Source of the DNA: Bryobacterales bacterium
GTDB lineage: Bacteria; Acidobacteriota; Terriglobia; Bryobacterales; Bryobacteraceae
NCBI GenBank assembly: GCA_016713735.1
Contig: JADJOP010000009.1
Coordinates: forward strand, 124,001 to 188,000
Length of the DNA stretch: 64,000 nucleotides
Reading direction: 5' to 3'
In this document: positions 54,043 to 63,759 of the stretch, in pieces
Position numbering within the stretch: the stretch's first letter is position 1
Layout of the letters: every line of letters starts with the position of its first letter
Notes under the pieces: model-generated
What the model saw: only the letters and a program-made list of their open reading frames with translations
What the model was told of the DNA's origin: nothing
Databases searched by the model: none
Translations under genes and position numbers: made by a program

Positions 54043-56154
54043 TTACGCCAAACCGAAGAGATAGACAAGCTGGTCAATTGCCCAGATCCCAGGAAAAGGC
54101 GAGATCAACCCGCCGAGGCCATAGATGAGCAGATTGCGCCGCAATAGTGCGCCCGCGCCCTGGGGCCTGTATCGGACCCCACGCAAGGCCAACGGGACTA
54201 GGGCAATGAGGATGAGTGCGTTGAAGATGACGGCCGACAGCACGGCGCTCCTGGGGTTGTGCAATCCCATAATGTTCAACGCGCCAAGGGCCGGATACGT
54301 CGCTAGGAACATTGCCGGGATGATGGCGAAGTACTTGGCCACATCGTTGGCGATTGAAAATGTTGTCAGCGCGCCGCGGGTGATCAGCAACTGTTTGCCA
54401 ATAGCGACGACTTCGATCAATTTCGTGGGGTTGGAATCAAGATCCACCATGTTGCCGGCCTCCTTGGCGGCCATGGTGCCCGTGTTCATGGCCAGGCCGA
54501 CGTCGGCCTGCGCCAGGGCTGGCGCGTCGTTGGTGCCATCGCCGGTCATAGCGACAAGTCGGCCCTCGGCTTGCTCCTTCTTGATGTAGTTGAGCTTGTC
54601 GGCCGGCGAAGCTTGGGCGAGGAAGTTGTCAACACCGGCCTCAGCGGCGATGGCAGCGGCTGTGAGCGGGTTATCTCCCGTGATCATGACGGTCGTAATG
54701 CCCATGCTGCGCAACTGCGCCAGGCGGTCTTTCATGCCGCCCTTGACGACATCCTTGAGGTGAATGACGCCGAGGGCGCGCCACCATTCGCGACAGCGAG
54801 CGGCGTGCCCCCCCGACGCGAAATGCGCTCAGCGATCTGTTGCAACTCGTCCGGAACAACGCCGCCTTGTTCACGGACAAACTGGGCAATCGCGTCCGTG
54901 GCGCCTTTGCGCAAGAAATCGCTATTGATGTCGGCGCCGCTCATGCGTGTGTACGCGGAGAAAGGGATGAAGTGCGCTTCGTGTTGCGCCAGTTCGCGGC
55001 GCGCAGTCCGTACCTCTCCTTAGCGAGAACGACGACGGAACGGCCTTCCGGTGTTTCGTCGGCGAGGCTCGATAGCTGCGCCGCCTCAGCCAGCTCCGCA
55101 TCCGTCACGCCAGCGACCGGGATAAACTCGACGGCCTGGCGGTTTCCGATTGTGATGGTGCCGGTCTTGTCGAGGAGCAGCGTGTTCACATCGCCTGAAG
55201 CTTCGACCGCCTTGCCGCTCATGGCGAGGACATTGTGCTGCATCACGCGGTCCATGCCGGCGATCCCAATGGCGGAAAGCAGACCTCCGATGGTGGTGGG
55301 AATCAGGCATACCAGCAGTGAAACAAGCACAGCGATGCTGGGCGCGGCACCTGCGCCGGCCGTTGAGACGCTGTATTGCGAGAACGGAAGAAGGGTAACC
55401 ACCGCTAGCAGGAAGATGAGCGTGAGTCCGGCAATCATGATGTTCAAGGCGATCTCGTTTGGCGTCTTCTGCCGCTCGGCCCCCTCAACCAGGGCGATCA
55501 TGCGGTCAAGGAAGGTTTCACCGGGGTTCGAAGTGATTTTGATCTTGATTTGGTCGGAGAGCACGCGCGTGCCGCCGGTGACCGCCGAACGGTCACCCCC
55601 GGATTCGCGTATTACGGGGCCGATTCGCCAGTGATGACCGACTCGTCAACCGTGGCGATGCCTTCCACGACCTCGCCATCGCCGGGGATAATGTCGCCGG
55701 CCTCGCAAACGACCAAGTCACCCGCGCGCAGCAGAGAAGCAGGGACCTGTTCAGACTTTCCATTCGGCAGATATCGGCGGGCCAGCGCATCCGACTTCGT
55801 CTTCCGAAGCGCATCGGCCTGGGCCTTGCCTCGAGCTTCAGCCATCGCCTCGGCGAAGTTGGCGAACAATACGGTGAACCAGAGCCAGAGTGCGATCTGC
55901 AGGTTGAAGGCGGCGTCCGAGGCGCCGGCGGCGACGTCGCGAACCAGCAAGATCGTGGTCACCAGCGCTCCAACTTCCACGACGAAAATTACAGGATTCT
56001 TGAACAATGTTGCTGGATTCAGCTTCTTGAAGGAATCGCCGGCGGCGCGGCGCAGGATCTCCTGATCGAACAGCGGCCGCGCGTGCGCTAACTTCTTCGG
56101 CAGCAACTCCGTGGGATCGCTCGCCGGCTTGGAGGGCAGTGTCGAGGTAGCCAT
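54043..56154 (-). CDS. kdpB: Potassium-transporting P-type ATPase KdpB (three frameshifts)
   Basis: All P-type ATPase elements are present in order: the TGES actuator (VDESVITGES, about 55630), LVCLIPTTIGGLLSAIGIAGMDRV, the phosphorylation site LLLDKTGTITIGNR, nucleotide domain (FIPFSAYTRMSGAD), and VMITGDNPLTAAAIAAEAGVDNFLAQASP with AMTGDGTNDAPALAQADVG. They are split at about 55616-55619 (one C missing from a run), 54998 and 54775-54781, each repaired by one base. Full length is about 704 aa. It hydrolyses ATP to drive K+ uptake through KdpA. Starts 1 bp after the kdpA stop. Confidence 0.9.
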
Positions 56155-56155
56155 G

Positions 56156-57917
56156 TTAGAAAAGCCTTCCCTGGAGCATGAGCAAATGCTCCACAATCGG
56201 GCCCAGCGAGAGCGCCGGGAAAAAGGTCAGAGCGCCAATGATGACAACGGTTCCCACCAGGAGCGACACAAACAGAGGTCCATGGGTGGGTAACGTTCCG
56301 GCGGTAACAGCGAGTTTCTTCTTGGCCGCGAGGTTGCCGGCGACGGCAAGCATGGGAATGATGATGAGGAAGCGGCCGATGAGCATAGCCAGGCCGATGG
56401 TGAGGTTGTACCAAGGGGTGTTGGCGCTGATGCCGGCGAAAGCGCTGCCGTTGTTGCCGGCGCCGCTTGAATAGGCATACAGGATCTCGGCGAATCCGTG
56501 CGGACCACCATTATTCAGGTTGCCCGTCGCGGCGCCATAGCTGCCATTCCAGTAACTATTAGCCGGGAATTCCAGGATAGAACTGGCACCGCAAAGAGCA
56601 GAATTACGGCGGAGGTTGCCATCAATTCGCTTCGATCTTCTTGCCGAGATACTCCGGGGTGCGGCCGACCATCAACCCGGCGATGAATACGGCCAGGATA
56701 GCGAATAGCAACATGCCGTACAGTCCGGCCCCGTGCCGCCAAAGATTACCTCTCCTGTCTCCATGTTGAAAAGCGGCACAAGCCCGCCCAGGGCGGTGAA
56801 ACTGTCATGCATGCCGTTCACAGCGCCGCAACTGGCGGCCGTGGTGACCGTGGCATACAACGACGTTGCGGCGATGCCGAAGCGAACCTCTTTTCCTTCC
56901 ATGTTTCCGCCGGACTGCATGTCAGAGGCCGTCGTCTCCGCACCCATTTTGGCCAGATTGGGATTGCCCGCCTGCTCGGCCCAGTAGACTGCCAATGCGC
57001 CGGCAAGGAACATCACGCTCATTGCGGCAAAGAGCGCCCACCCTTGGCGCTGGTCGCCCACCATACGGCCAAATGTATAAGTAAGCCCCGCGGGAATGAG
57101 GAAGATCATGAGCATCTGGATGAAATTCGTGAGCGGCGTCGGATTCTCGAAAGGGTGGGCGGAGTTCGCGTTGAAGAAGCCGCCGCCGTTGGTTCCGATC
57201 ATCTTGATCGCTTCCTGCGATGCCACCGGGCCCTGCGCAATCATCTGCGTCTTGCCTTCCAGTGTTGTGACCTTCGTATAGGCGCCCAGTTCTGGATCAC
57301 CCCTTGCGAACAGAGGAACAACGCGCCAAGAAGGGACAAGGGCAGAAACAGATAAACGACTGCGCGGGTTAGGTCCACCCAAAAGTTGCCAATCGAATTT
57401 GCCTGCTGCCGCGCGAATCCGCGCGTGACCGCGACGGCGATGGCGACGCCGGCGGCGGCCGAAACGAAATTCTGCACGGTCAATGCCGCCATTTGCACGA
57501 GGTAGCTAAGCGTTGTCTCGCCCGCATAGGACTGCCAGTTGGTGTTAGTGACAAAGCTGACGGCGGTGTTGAAGGCGAGATCCGGCGTCATCGCAGTACC
57601 GTTGGAAGGCGCGGACATGGTGCCATGTCCGGCCGGATTGAGTGGTAAAAGCCCTGCAACCGCTGCAGCAGATATACGAAGAGGAAGCTGAAGAAGCTGA
57701 ACGAGAGCAGCCCGCCCGCGTATTGCGTCCAGCGTTGCTCATTCTCCTCACGCACGCCCGCAGCCTGATAGCACAGGCGTTCCAAAGGGCGGAGAATCGG
57801 GTGGAGGAATGTGCGTTCTCCGGCAAAGAGGCTTGCCATGAAGGCGCCCATTGGCTTCGTCAGCAAAGCGATGATCGAGAAGTAGGCCAGGATTTGAAGT
57901 ACTCCGTTGGTGGTCAT
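56156..57917 (-). CDS. kdpA: Potassium-binding channel subunit KdpA (about five frameshifts)
   Basis: KdpA blocks appear in order over shifting frames: LQILAYFSIIALLTKPMGAFMASLFAGERTFLHP, NTNWQSYAGETTLSYLVQM (second-repeat filter region), [100 protein letters not shown] and the C-terminal MLIGRF. Breaks lie near 57647 (T run), 57285, 56732 (G run), 56620 and 56585. The [10 protein letters not shown] and [14 protein letters not shown] sequences are the selectivity-filter regions. This is the most heavily broken gene in the window, yet no conserved block is missing. Confidence 0.88.
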
Positions 57918-57927
57918 GGGATTGTCC

Positions 57928-58011
57928 TTAGAACTTCTCGGGTTTCAATAGGGCGTAGAGAAGGTAGAGGAGGAGCCCGGCGGCGCAAGTGGCGCCTAGC
58001 ACGTAGTCCAT
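57928..58011 (-). CDS. kdpF: KdpF small membrane subunit
   Basis: A 27-aa single-helix peptide, MDYVLGATCAAGLLLYLLYA followed by LLKPEKF, with the KPE-x-F ending typical of KdpF. It stabilises the KdpABC complex. It lies 10 bp before kdpA on the same strand. Confidence 0.88.
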   Translation of the reverse strand: MDYVLGATCAAGLLLYLLYALLKPEKF

Positions 58012-58034
58012 GAACAGGTCCTTTCGCTTTGGTG

Positions 58035-58118
58035 TTAGAGTTTGTCGCAGGCTTTGGTGATCGCCCAGCACAGGGCGAAGAAGACGAATCCGGTGCCGAT
58101 ATAGAAGAGATCAAGCAT
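58035..58118 (-). CDS. 27-aa single-helix membrane peptide upstream of kdpF
   Basis: A second micro-ORF of exactly the length of kdpF: a hydrophobic helix (LFYIGTGFVFFALCWAITKACDKL) starting with MLD and ending in a short charged tail. It overlaps the end of the USP-like gene (ATGA at 58115-58118) and precedes kdpF by 23 bp. Its sequence differs from KdpF. Peptides of this look occur next to kdpF in some other bacteria; I know no assigned role. It may be an added subunit or regulatory peptide of the pump. Confidence 0.65.
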   Translation of the reverse strand: MLDLFYIGTGFVFFALCWAITKACDKL

Positions 58119-58665
58119 GAGTGAAGCCTCTGTGTCTGAGGGAGTCAAGAAATCGTGGGGGAAACACGGAGGTGCGGACCACGCGGTATCCGGCGGCGCG
58201 GAGCCTGCGGGCGAGACAGTTCTCCGCACGCAACCACCTGCCGCCGCGTTTGCCGATGACGATGACTGAGTTCCGTCGCAGTTTTGTCCGTAGACCCTCC
58301 CAGGCGTCCCTGCACAGGACAATTTCCGCGGTCGTTTCCAGCGAGCAACTTGCGGCTCCTAAAGAGGAGATGTGGACGAGTGTCCGGAGTTGCAACCCGA
58401 GGAACAGTAGATTTCGCTGGGGTTCGTCCAGCGGTATGGGATAGGGAACGGTTTCGATCAGCAGCAGGCGGACGTGCGCAGGGCAGGCCCGAGACAGTTG
58501 CGCCGCGGTTCGCAGCGCACTCAGCGTCGAGGCAACGCCGGTGAAGAGAACAAGGACTTCAAGTGCCCGGGACGTTTTCGCCGCTTCCCGATCGGCCGCC
58601 ACATGTCCGGATACCGCTGCACGAAGGCCCATATTTCTGTTTCCCAGTAAGAGAATAGGGCGCAA
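58111..58665 (-). CDS. Unrecognised USP-like protein in the kdp locus
   Basis: A 184-aa soluble protein with an alternating beta-alpha pattern: LEVLVLFTGVASTLSALRTAAQLSRACPAHVRLLLIETVPYPIPLDEP, then TAEIVLCRDAWEGLRTKLRRNSVIVIGKRGG. This looks like a Rossmann or universal-stress fold without the usual Gly-rich nucleotide loop. Found between kdpE and the small membrane ORF; stop overlaps the latter's start, indicating coupling. It may be a sensor or adaptor for potassium status, by position only. Confidence 0.6.
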   Translation of the reverse strand: MRPILLLGNRNMGLRAAVSGHVAADREAAKTSRALEVLVLFTGVASTLSALRTAAQLSRACPAHVRLLLIETVPYPIPLDEPQRNLLFLGLQLRTLVHISSLGAASCSLETTAEIVLCRDAWEGLRTKLRRNSVIVIGKRGGRWLRAENCLARRLRAAGYRVVRTSVFPPRFLDSLRHRGFTHA

Positions 58666-58702
58666 CCCATAAAGAAGTCATAAAGAGCGGCTAAGGATTT
58701 CC

Positions 58703-59412
58703 TCAAGGCTCAAGCAACCCTTGAGCGGGCGGCTCAAACCGGTAGCCCACCCAAGGCTCGGTCAGCAGGTAGAGCGGGCGTGACGGATCGGGTTCGATCT
58801 TCTTGCGGAGCTGGTTGACAAAAACGCGCAGATACTCCACCTGATCTCCATAGTCTGGACCCCAGACGGCCTGCAGCAATTTGGCGTGGGGGATGGCAAC
58901 GTGGGGATTGGCGACCAGAAAGTGAAGCAGGTCAAATTCCTTAGGCGTGAGGCGGATCTCCTTGTCTGCTTTCCGAACGCGACGCATCTGCATGTCGATC
59001 TCCACGCCATCCAGACGGATCACGGTATCGTCACTTCCCTGGGAGGCCGGCAACCTGCGCAGCGCGGCGCGGATTCTCGCCAAGAGTTCCGGAATTCCGA
59101 ATGGCTTGGTGATGTAATCGTCGGCGCCCGCATCGAGCGCCGTCACCTTGTCCTGCTCGGAGTTGCGCACGGTGAGCATGATGATGGCCGCATCCGAACC
59201 TGACCGGATCTCACGGCAGGCGGCCGGCCGCCCATGCCCGGCATGTTCATGTCGAGGAGCACGAGGTCAAACCGCTGATCCCGAATTGCCAGCAGGGCAT
59301 CTTCACCTGTCTTCGCATCGAATACTTCATATCCCTGCGCGGAGAGTGTCGTGCGAAGGACGCGCCGAATCTGAGGTTCGTCGTCCACAACCAAAATGCG
59401 GCCAGTGCTCAT
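58703..59412 (-). CDS. kdpE: Response regulator KdpE (one frameshift)
   Basis: An OmpR-family regulator. The receiver opens GRILVVDDEPQIRRVLRTTLSAQGYEV with phospho-acceptor Asp in DLVLLDMNMPGMGG, then changes frame near 59222 (one G missing from a run) and continues AAIIMLTVRNSEQDKVTALDAGADDYITKPFG. The C-terminal winged helix is complete (IRLTPKEFDLLHFLVANPHVAI to VFVNQLRKKIEPDP and GYRFEP). Corrected length is about 236 aa. Its start overlaps the histidine kinase stop by 4 bp. It likely activates the kdp genes when potassium is low. Confidence 0.88.
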
Positions 59413-60864
59413 TCGGAAGCTCCAGAACGGAGGGGTATTCTCAGGCAGAAGACGGCGCCGGCCGGCGAATTCGGCTCCACCCAAAGCTCGCCGCCATGCA
59501 TCCGCGCGATCTCTCTGGCGATGTGCAATCCGAGCCCCGTGCCGGGAACATGGGCACGTGTGCAGGCAAGGCGATGGAACTTCTCGAAGACACGCTCGCG
59601 GTCGCGCTCCTGGATGCCTGGTCCGCGATCGGCGACACGAACCGTAAGGCCACCGTGATCGATCTCCGTCAAACAGGAAACGGGCGAGTCGGTGTTGGAG
59701 TATTTGAGCGCATTGTCGAGAATCTGGCGGATGGCCAGGGTCATCAAATCGCGATCCACCACAACGTCTCCACTGGGCCCCCGAATGGATCGTCACGCGG
59801 TCGGCTCCGCGGCCAGCAAATCCGCTTCGCGCTTCCGAGAGAAGTTCCGAGGAGGAAACAGGGCTTGGATGGAGAATCACTTTCCCGGCGTCGATCTCCG
59901 CCATTTTCACGGCCTCCGTCACCAACCCGGCCAGACGGTCTGCCTCCTCTTCCACGATCGACATCAATTCCCTCTGGTCCTCGATCTGCGAGGGATCGAT
60001 GGTGCGCAACCCCGTAGCCGCTGCCTTGATCGAAGTGAGTGGCGTCTTGAACTCGTGTGCGATCGCATCGAGCAACGTAGATTTAAACTCCTCGCTTTGC
60101 CGTGCCGCCTCGGCGCGGTTTGCGGCCTCTTCCATCCGCACACGCTCCAACGCGATGGCCACCAGATTCAGCATGGACTGGACGGCCCCGTCCGAGGCGC
60201 GAATCGCCACGGCGGCAAGCGCACCCATCGGACTACCGCCTAGTGAAATCGGCCAAACGTCTAGATCGTCCGCCGGGTGCCGCCGGTGATTTCCGACTCG
60301 AACCACTTCTTCCATCCGCGGTTCGCAGTCTGCCACCTCTCCCGAGCCGCCGCGGAAACTCTGGCCCGATTTCGCATCCAGGATCGTGACTGCCGGCGAT
60401 GTGAAGATCTGCGCAATCGCCTGGGCCGCCTGTGCGCCAATTGGCCGCGAAGACTCCGTCAACAGGATCGCCCGGCTGAGTGCATACAGTTGCTCGGTTT
60501 CGTGTTGATGGCGCCTCGCCTCGGCGGCCTGCTTTTGAGCACGATCGGAGAGATGGCTCGCTACGAGGGCAGTGAGGAGGAATGTGAACAAGGCCACCCA
60601 GTTCTCAGGCTCGGCGATCGTAAACAAACCAATCGGAGGTAGAAAATAGAAGTTGAAACAGAGCATCGCCGCCAGCGCCACCGTGGCGGATATCCAGAAG
60701 CCGCTCATCGTGGCAATTCCAAGCACGACGATGAGAAACGAGAAACCTACCGTGGAGGTATTCACTACCAGCAGCCGCGAAAATGCAGTAGTCACGACGG
60801 CCACACCCACCAAGCCAAGAGCCAGCCCGGCTGCCGAGCGTGTTTTTCGAGGGGCAGTTTCCAC
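59409..60864 (-). CDS. KdpD-like membrane histidine kinase lacking the KdpD N-domain (one frameshift)
   Basis: This corresponds to the C-terminal half of KdpD: a DUF4118-like four-helix membrane region (AAGLALGLVGVAVVTTAFS; VGFSFLIVVLGIATMSGFW; ISATVALAAMLCFNFYFLPPIG; WVALFTFLLTALVASHLSDRA), a GAF-like domain, and HisKA with the phospho-acceptor in DAIAHEFKTPLTSIKAAATG. After a break at the C run 59778-59782, the HATPase follows: IRQILDNALKYSN, VADRGPGIQERDRERVFEKFHR and VPGTGLGLHIAREIARMHGG. Corrected length is about 485 aa. The missing N-terminal KdpD/USP module is supplied by two separate genes at the far end of the locus. Confidence 0.85.
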
Positions 60865-61230
60865 AGATCGAAGACTACCACTCTCATCAAAACAAATCGC
60901 CTCAGTTCAGTGCCCTCAATCTCCAGCCGCGAGTCGTGCCAACTTCGGAAGCCTCCTCAACTCTGCACCAGATCGCTGAGGTTGCGTGCTCATGCAGCGG
61001 GGCGAACCGCCCCGGGAGTGCTCAACGTCAGCCGTGAGTTCATGGTCGACCTGCTCGATGAACGGACGATCCTTTCCGTTGGAGCAGGTGTGAGACGCAG
61101 GATTGAAGAACCTGTTCTGCTGGCCTTCCGCGAGCGTCGCGGTGCCGCAAGGCACGAAGCGATCCGGCGGATGGCGCGAGATGCGGTTGAATCAGGTGTT
61201 TACGACCCGTGGTTCTCCCGGAAGGCGCCG
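60865..61230. other. Region upstream of the kdp locus and metallophosphoesterase
   Basis: About 366 bp between divergent genes. Promoters for both should lie here, but I see no good match. From 61042 the frame of the metallophosphoesterase is open (LLDERTILSVGAGVRRR and so on), so an N-terminal extension or a remnant of another gene is possible, but I find no family support. Confidence 0.4.
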
Positions 61231-61790
61231 ATGACGAATAGCATGGCCAACGTCTGGTTCAGCGCCGACTTTCACTTTGGCCATTCAAACATCATTCGAT
61301 ACTGTGATCGTCCGTTTGCAAACGCCACCGAAATGGACGAGGCGATTCTTGACCGTGTCAACGAGTCAGTGAAGGCCGACGACGAACTCTACTTTCTCGG
61401 CGACTTTTGTATCGGCGGCCCGAAGGTCGCAGCGCGCACCGGCAGAAGATCCGCTGCAAGAAGTTCTACTTCGTTCTCGGCAACCACGACCGCGTCATCA
61501 AAAAGATCGTGGACCAGTTCGTCTGGGTCAAGGAAATCGCCGAGGTCAATATTCGCAATCAACCCATCGTGCTCGGCCACTACGCGATGCGGGTCTGGCA
61601 TCACTCAGGCCGCGGAGCGTGGCAACTATACGGACACTCGCACGGCAAACTCCCAGCCACCGAGGGCAGTCGAAGCATGGATGTCGGCGTCGACACGAAC
61701 GACTTCCGCCCGTATTCCTTTGACGAGATCCGAGCGAAGCTGCCGGCCCAGTCGGTTGGCCGCGGTATGCCTGATCTCGAGAGCGCGTAG
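61231..61790 (+). CDS. Metallophosphoesterase (one frameshift)
   Basis: A calcineurin-type phosphoesterase of about 186 aa. It opens with MANVWFSADFHFGHSNIIRYCDRPF (metal-binding Asp and His), then ELYFLGDFCIGGP. After a break it continues FYFVLGNHDRVIKK (GNHD) and IVLGHYAMRVWHHSG, with LYGHSHGKLP (GHxH) at the end. Adding one C to CCC at 61419-61421 fuses the frames as GGPEGRSAHRQKIRCKKFYF. Similar small enzymes act as phosphodiesterases on nucleotides or 2',3'-cyclic substrates, often near phage or mobile genes. Start at 61231 or 61243. Its stop is 1 bp from that of the convergent broken gene. Confidence 0.82.
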
Positions 61791-61791
61791 C

Positions 61792-62482
61792 CTAGTCGTC
61801 GGGCCGCCACGTACGCCGCTTGCGGACGTCATCGATGACAAAGCGGACGCCTTGGTTGTCAGACGGGTTCAGCCACAACATCCGCTCGCACACGGCAAGA
61901 CTTTCTTCAAATCGTTCGAGCCGCCAGAGGCAAAGGCCCTATCCATTTAGGCACCGCAGGAACGGACGGTTGTCGATCATTCCCCAGGGAAGAACGCCAC
62001 TGAAGTCCGCGGGCAGTGACAATTCGCCAATCCGGACGCCAACTTCGTAGTGCCGGATGGCGTACTTTGGACGTGTATCGAATGACAGGTTCCCCAAGTG
62101 CGAGTGGGCATCCAGGCAGCGCAGGTCAGCGCGGCAGAGGCCCATCAAAATGTCATAGGCTGCAGAGTAGTCGCCAGCGTCCTTCTTCTCGTTGGACTCG
62201 ATGATGGGATCACTGCAGTCATCCGGGTCTTCACCTGGGATCACCTGCTCCATCTCGAACTGCGGTCTTCGTCCACGCTTGATGATCTTCTTCGCCCATG
62301 CCTCCATGGGATCGCCTGGCTCGCCCCAGTATTCATCCGTCGGATCCCAGTCGCCAAAGGGCGTCAGTCGAAGTGGCGTCAATCCAATAGCCTTCGCGTC
62401 CAGTCGACTCGCCTCGATGTCGCCGGATAAGTATGGGTTGCCGCCATAGGTCCACTCTTTGGCAGGTTTGATCGTCGCAATC
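61792..62482 (-). pseudogene. TPR-like protein gene with nonsense codon, 5' end cut by an IS element
   Basis: The minus strand encodes IATIKPAKEWTYGGNPYL, DWDPTDEYWGEPGDPMEAWA, KKDAGDYSAAYDILMGLCRADLRCLDAHSHLGN, PWGMIDNRPFLRCLNG, then a TAG at 61939-61941, and continues in the same frame with GLCLWRLERFEESLAVCERMLWLNPSDNQGVRFVIDDV up to a TAG at 61792. It looks like a tetratricopeptide protein of the type with LNPSDNQGVR repeats. The premature stop replaces a probable Tyr codon in the otherwise intact frame. At 62483 an IS3-family end begins, so the N-terminus lies beyond the element. Gene is dead by two independent events. Confidence 0.7.
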
Positions 62483-62548
62483 TGGACTTGCCCCCAGTTT
62501 TGAGACAAACGGTTAAGACTCAAAACCCATCGAATGGAGAATTGAGTC

Positions 62549-62893
62549 ATGGGAATGTCGCGTAGGCTTTTCACCAAGGAGTTCAAGCTGGCCGCCGTGA
62601 AGCGGCTGGAACAGGGAGTGTCCATCGCCGAGGTGGCACGGGCGTTGGAGGTCAATCCGAACGTGCTGCACCGCTGGCGCCGGGAGTTCCGCCAGGGTCC
62701 GGGCAACGCCTTTCCGGGCAACGGAAAGCAGCGCTGGTCGGAAGGCCGGATTGCGGAGTTGGAGCGCAAGATTGGCCAGCAGGCGCTGGAGATCGATTTT
62801 TTGAAGGGGTGCTTGCAGCGCATCGAGGAACAGCGGATGCTGCAGGCACTGACTGGAAATCCGCCGTCTACCGGAAAGCGGAGGAAGAAGTGA
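62549..62893 (+). CDS. IS3-family transposase OrfA
   Basis: A 114-aa helix-turn-helix protein (SRRLFTKEFKLAAVKRLEQGVSIAEVARALEVNPNVLHRWRREF) followed by a leucine-zipper-like helix (ELERKIGQQALEIDFLKGCLQRI), the standard OrfA layout. It binds the terminal repeats and is normally fused to OrfB by -1 frameshifting. A GTG start for orfB overlaps its stop. Confidence 0.92.
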   Translation: MGMSRRLFTKEFKLAAVKRLEQGVSIAEVARALEVNPNVLHRWRREFRQGPGNAFPGNGKQRWSEGRIAELERKIGQQALEIDFLKGCLQRIEEQRMLQALTGNPPSTGKRRKK

Positions 62894-63759
62894 AGGCCGG
62901 CCGTGGACTGACGGTGGCGCGCATGATGGAACTGGGCCAGGTGAGCCGGTCGGGCTTTTACCGCTTTGACGAGGAAGCCTGAGTGGCCCTGATCCGGACA
63001 TGGAGTTGCGCGACGCGATTCAGCGCATTGCGCTGGAGTGGCTCCAGCTATGGCCGTCCGCGGATCACACGCGAGTTGCGGCGGCGCGGTTGGACGGTGA
63101 ATCCCAAACGCGTGTACCGGCTCATGCGGGAGGACAACCTGCTGTGTGTGCGGAAGCGCAAGTTCATCGTGACTACCAACTCCAACCACGGGCGGAAGGT
63201 GTATCCGAACCTGGCGCGCGGGATGGTGCTGACCGGCGTGGACCAGCTCTGGGTGGCCGATATCACCTACATCCGGCTGCGAGAGGAGTTCGTGTTCCTG
63301 GCGGTAATCCTGGACGCCTACTCGCGCCGGGTGATTGGGTGGGAGTTGGCCCGGACACTGGAAGACGAGTTGACGCTGGCGGCCTTACGCATGGCGCTGA
63401 CGCGCCGTCTGGTGCAGCCCGGACTGGTTCATCACTCTGATCGTGGTTCGCAATACGCCAGCAACGACTACACCGGACTGCTCCAGGACAGCGGGATCGA
63501 AATCAGCATGTCGCGGAAGGGGAACCCTTGGGACAACGCGGCGTGTGAATCGTTCATGAAGACGCTGAAGTACGAGGAGGTGCATCGCAACGAATACCGC
63601 AACCTGGCCGAGGCGCGGGCCTCGATCCAGGTGTTCCTGGAGAGGGTCTACAACCGGAAGCGCCTGCACTCGGCGCTCGGCTACGTGCCGCCCGTAGAGT
63701 TCGAGGCCAGCCTTGCCGTAGGGAATCGAAAGGATGCCGCTGCGCGGCAGCTTCCCTGA
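62890..63759 (+). CDS. IS3-family transposase OrfB (frameshifted)
   Basis: DDE integrase core: YGRPRITRELRRRGWTVNPKRVYRLM, the first Asp in WVADITYIR, the second in HHSDRGSQYAS and the Glu in WDNAACESFMKTLKYE, then YNRKRLHSALGYVPP at the end. The N-terminal part (VARMMELGQVSRSGFYRFDEEA) is separated from the core by two one-base changes near 62978 and 63044. The catalytic triad is intact, so the element may be active if the breaks are read errors. Confidence 0.85.

Noticed and set aside
53030..60864. Split kdp genes as many independent small proteins
   Set aside because: Fragments follow each other in order and align to consecutive parts of single Kdp proteins, separated only by one-base shifts.
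61939..63189. Single minus-strand frame joining the TPR-like protein with an upstream 220-aa extension
   Set aside because: The upstream part is antisense to the IS3 transposase genes, and the inverted repeat marks the junction at 62483. The frame is fortuitous.
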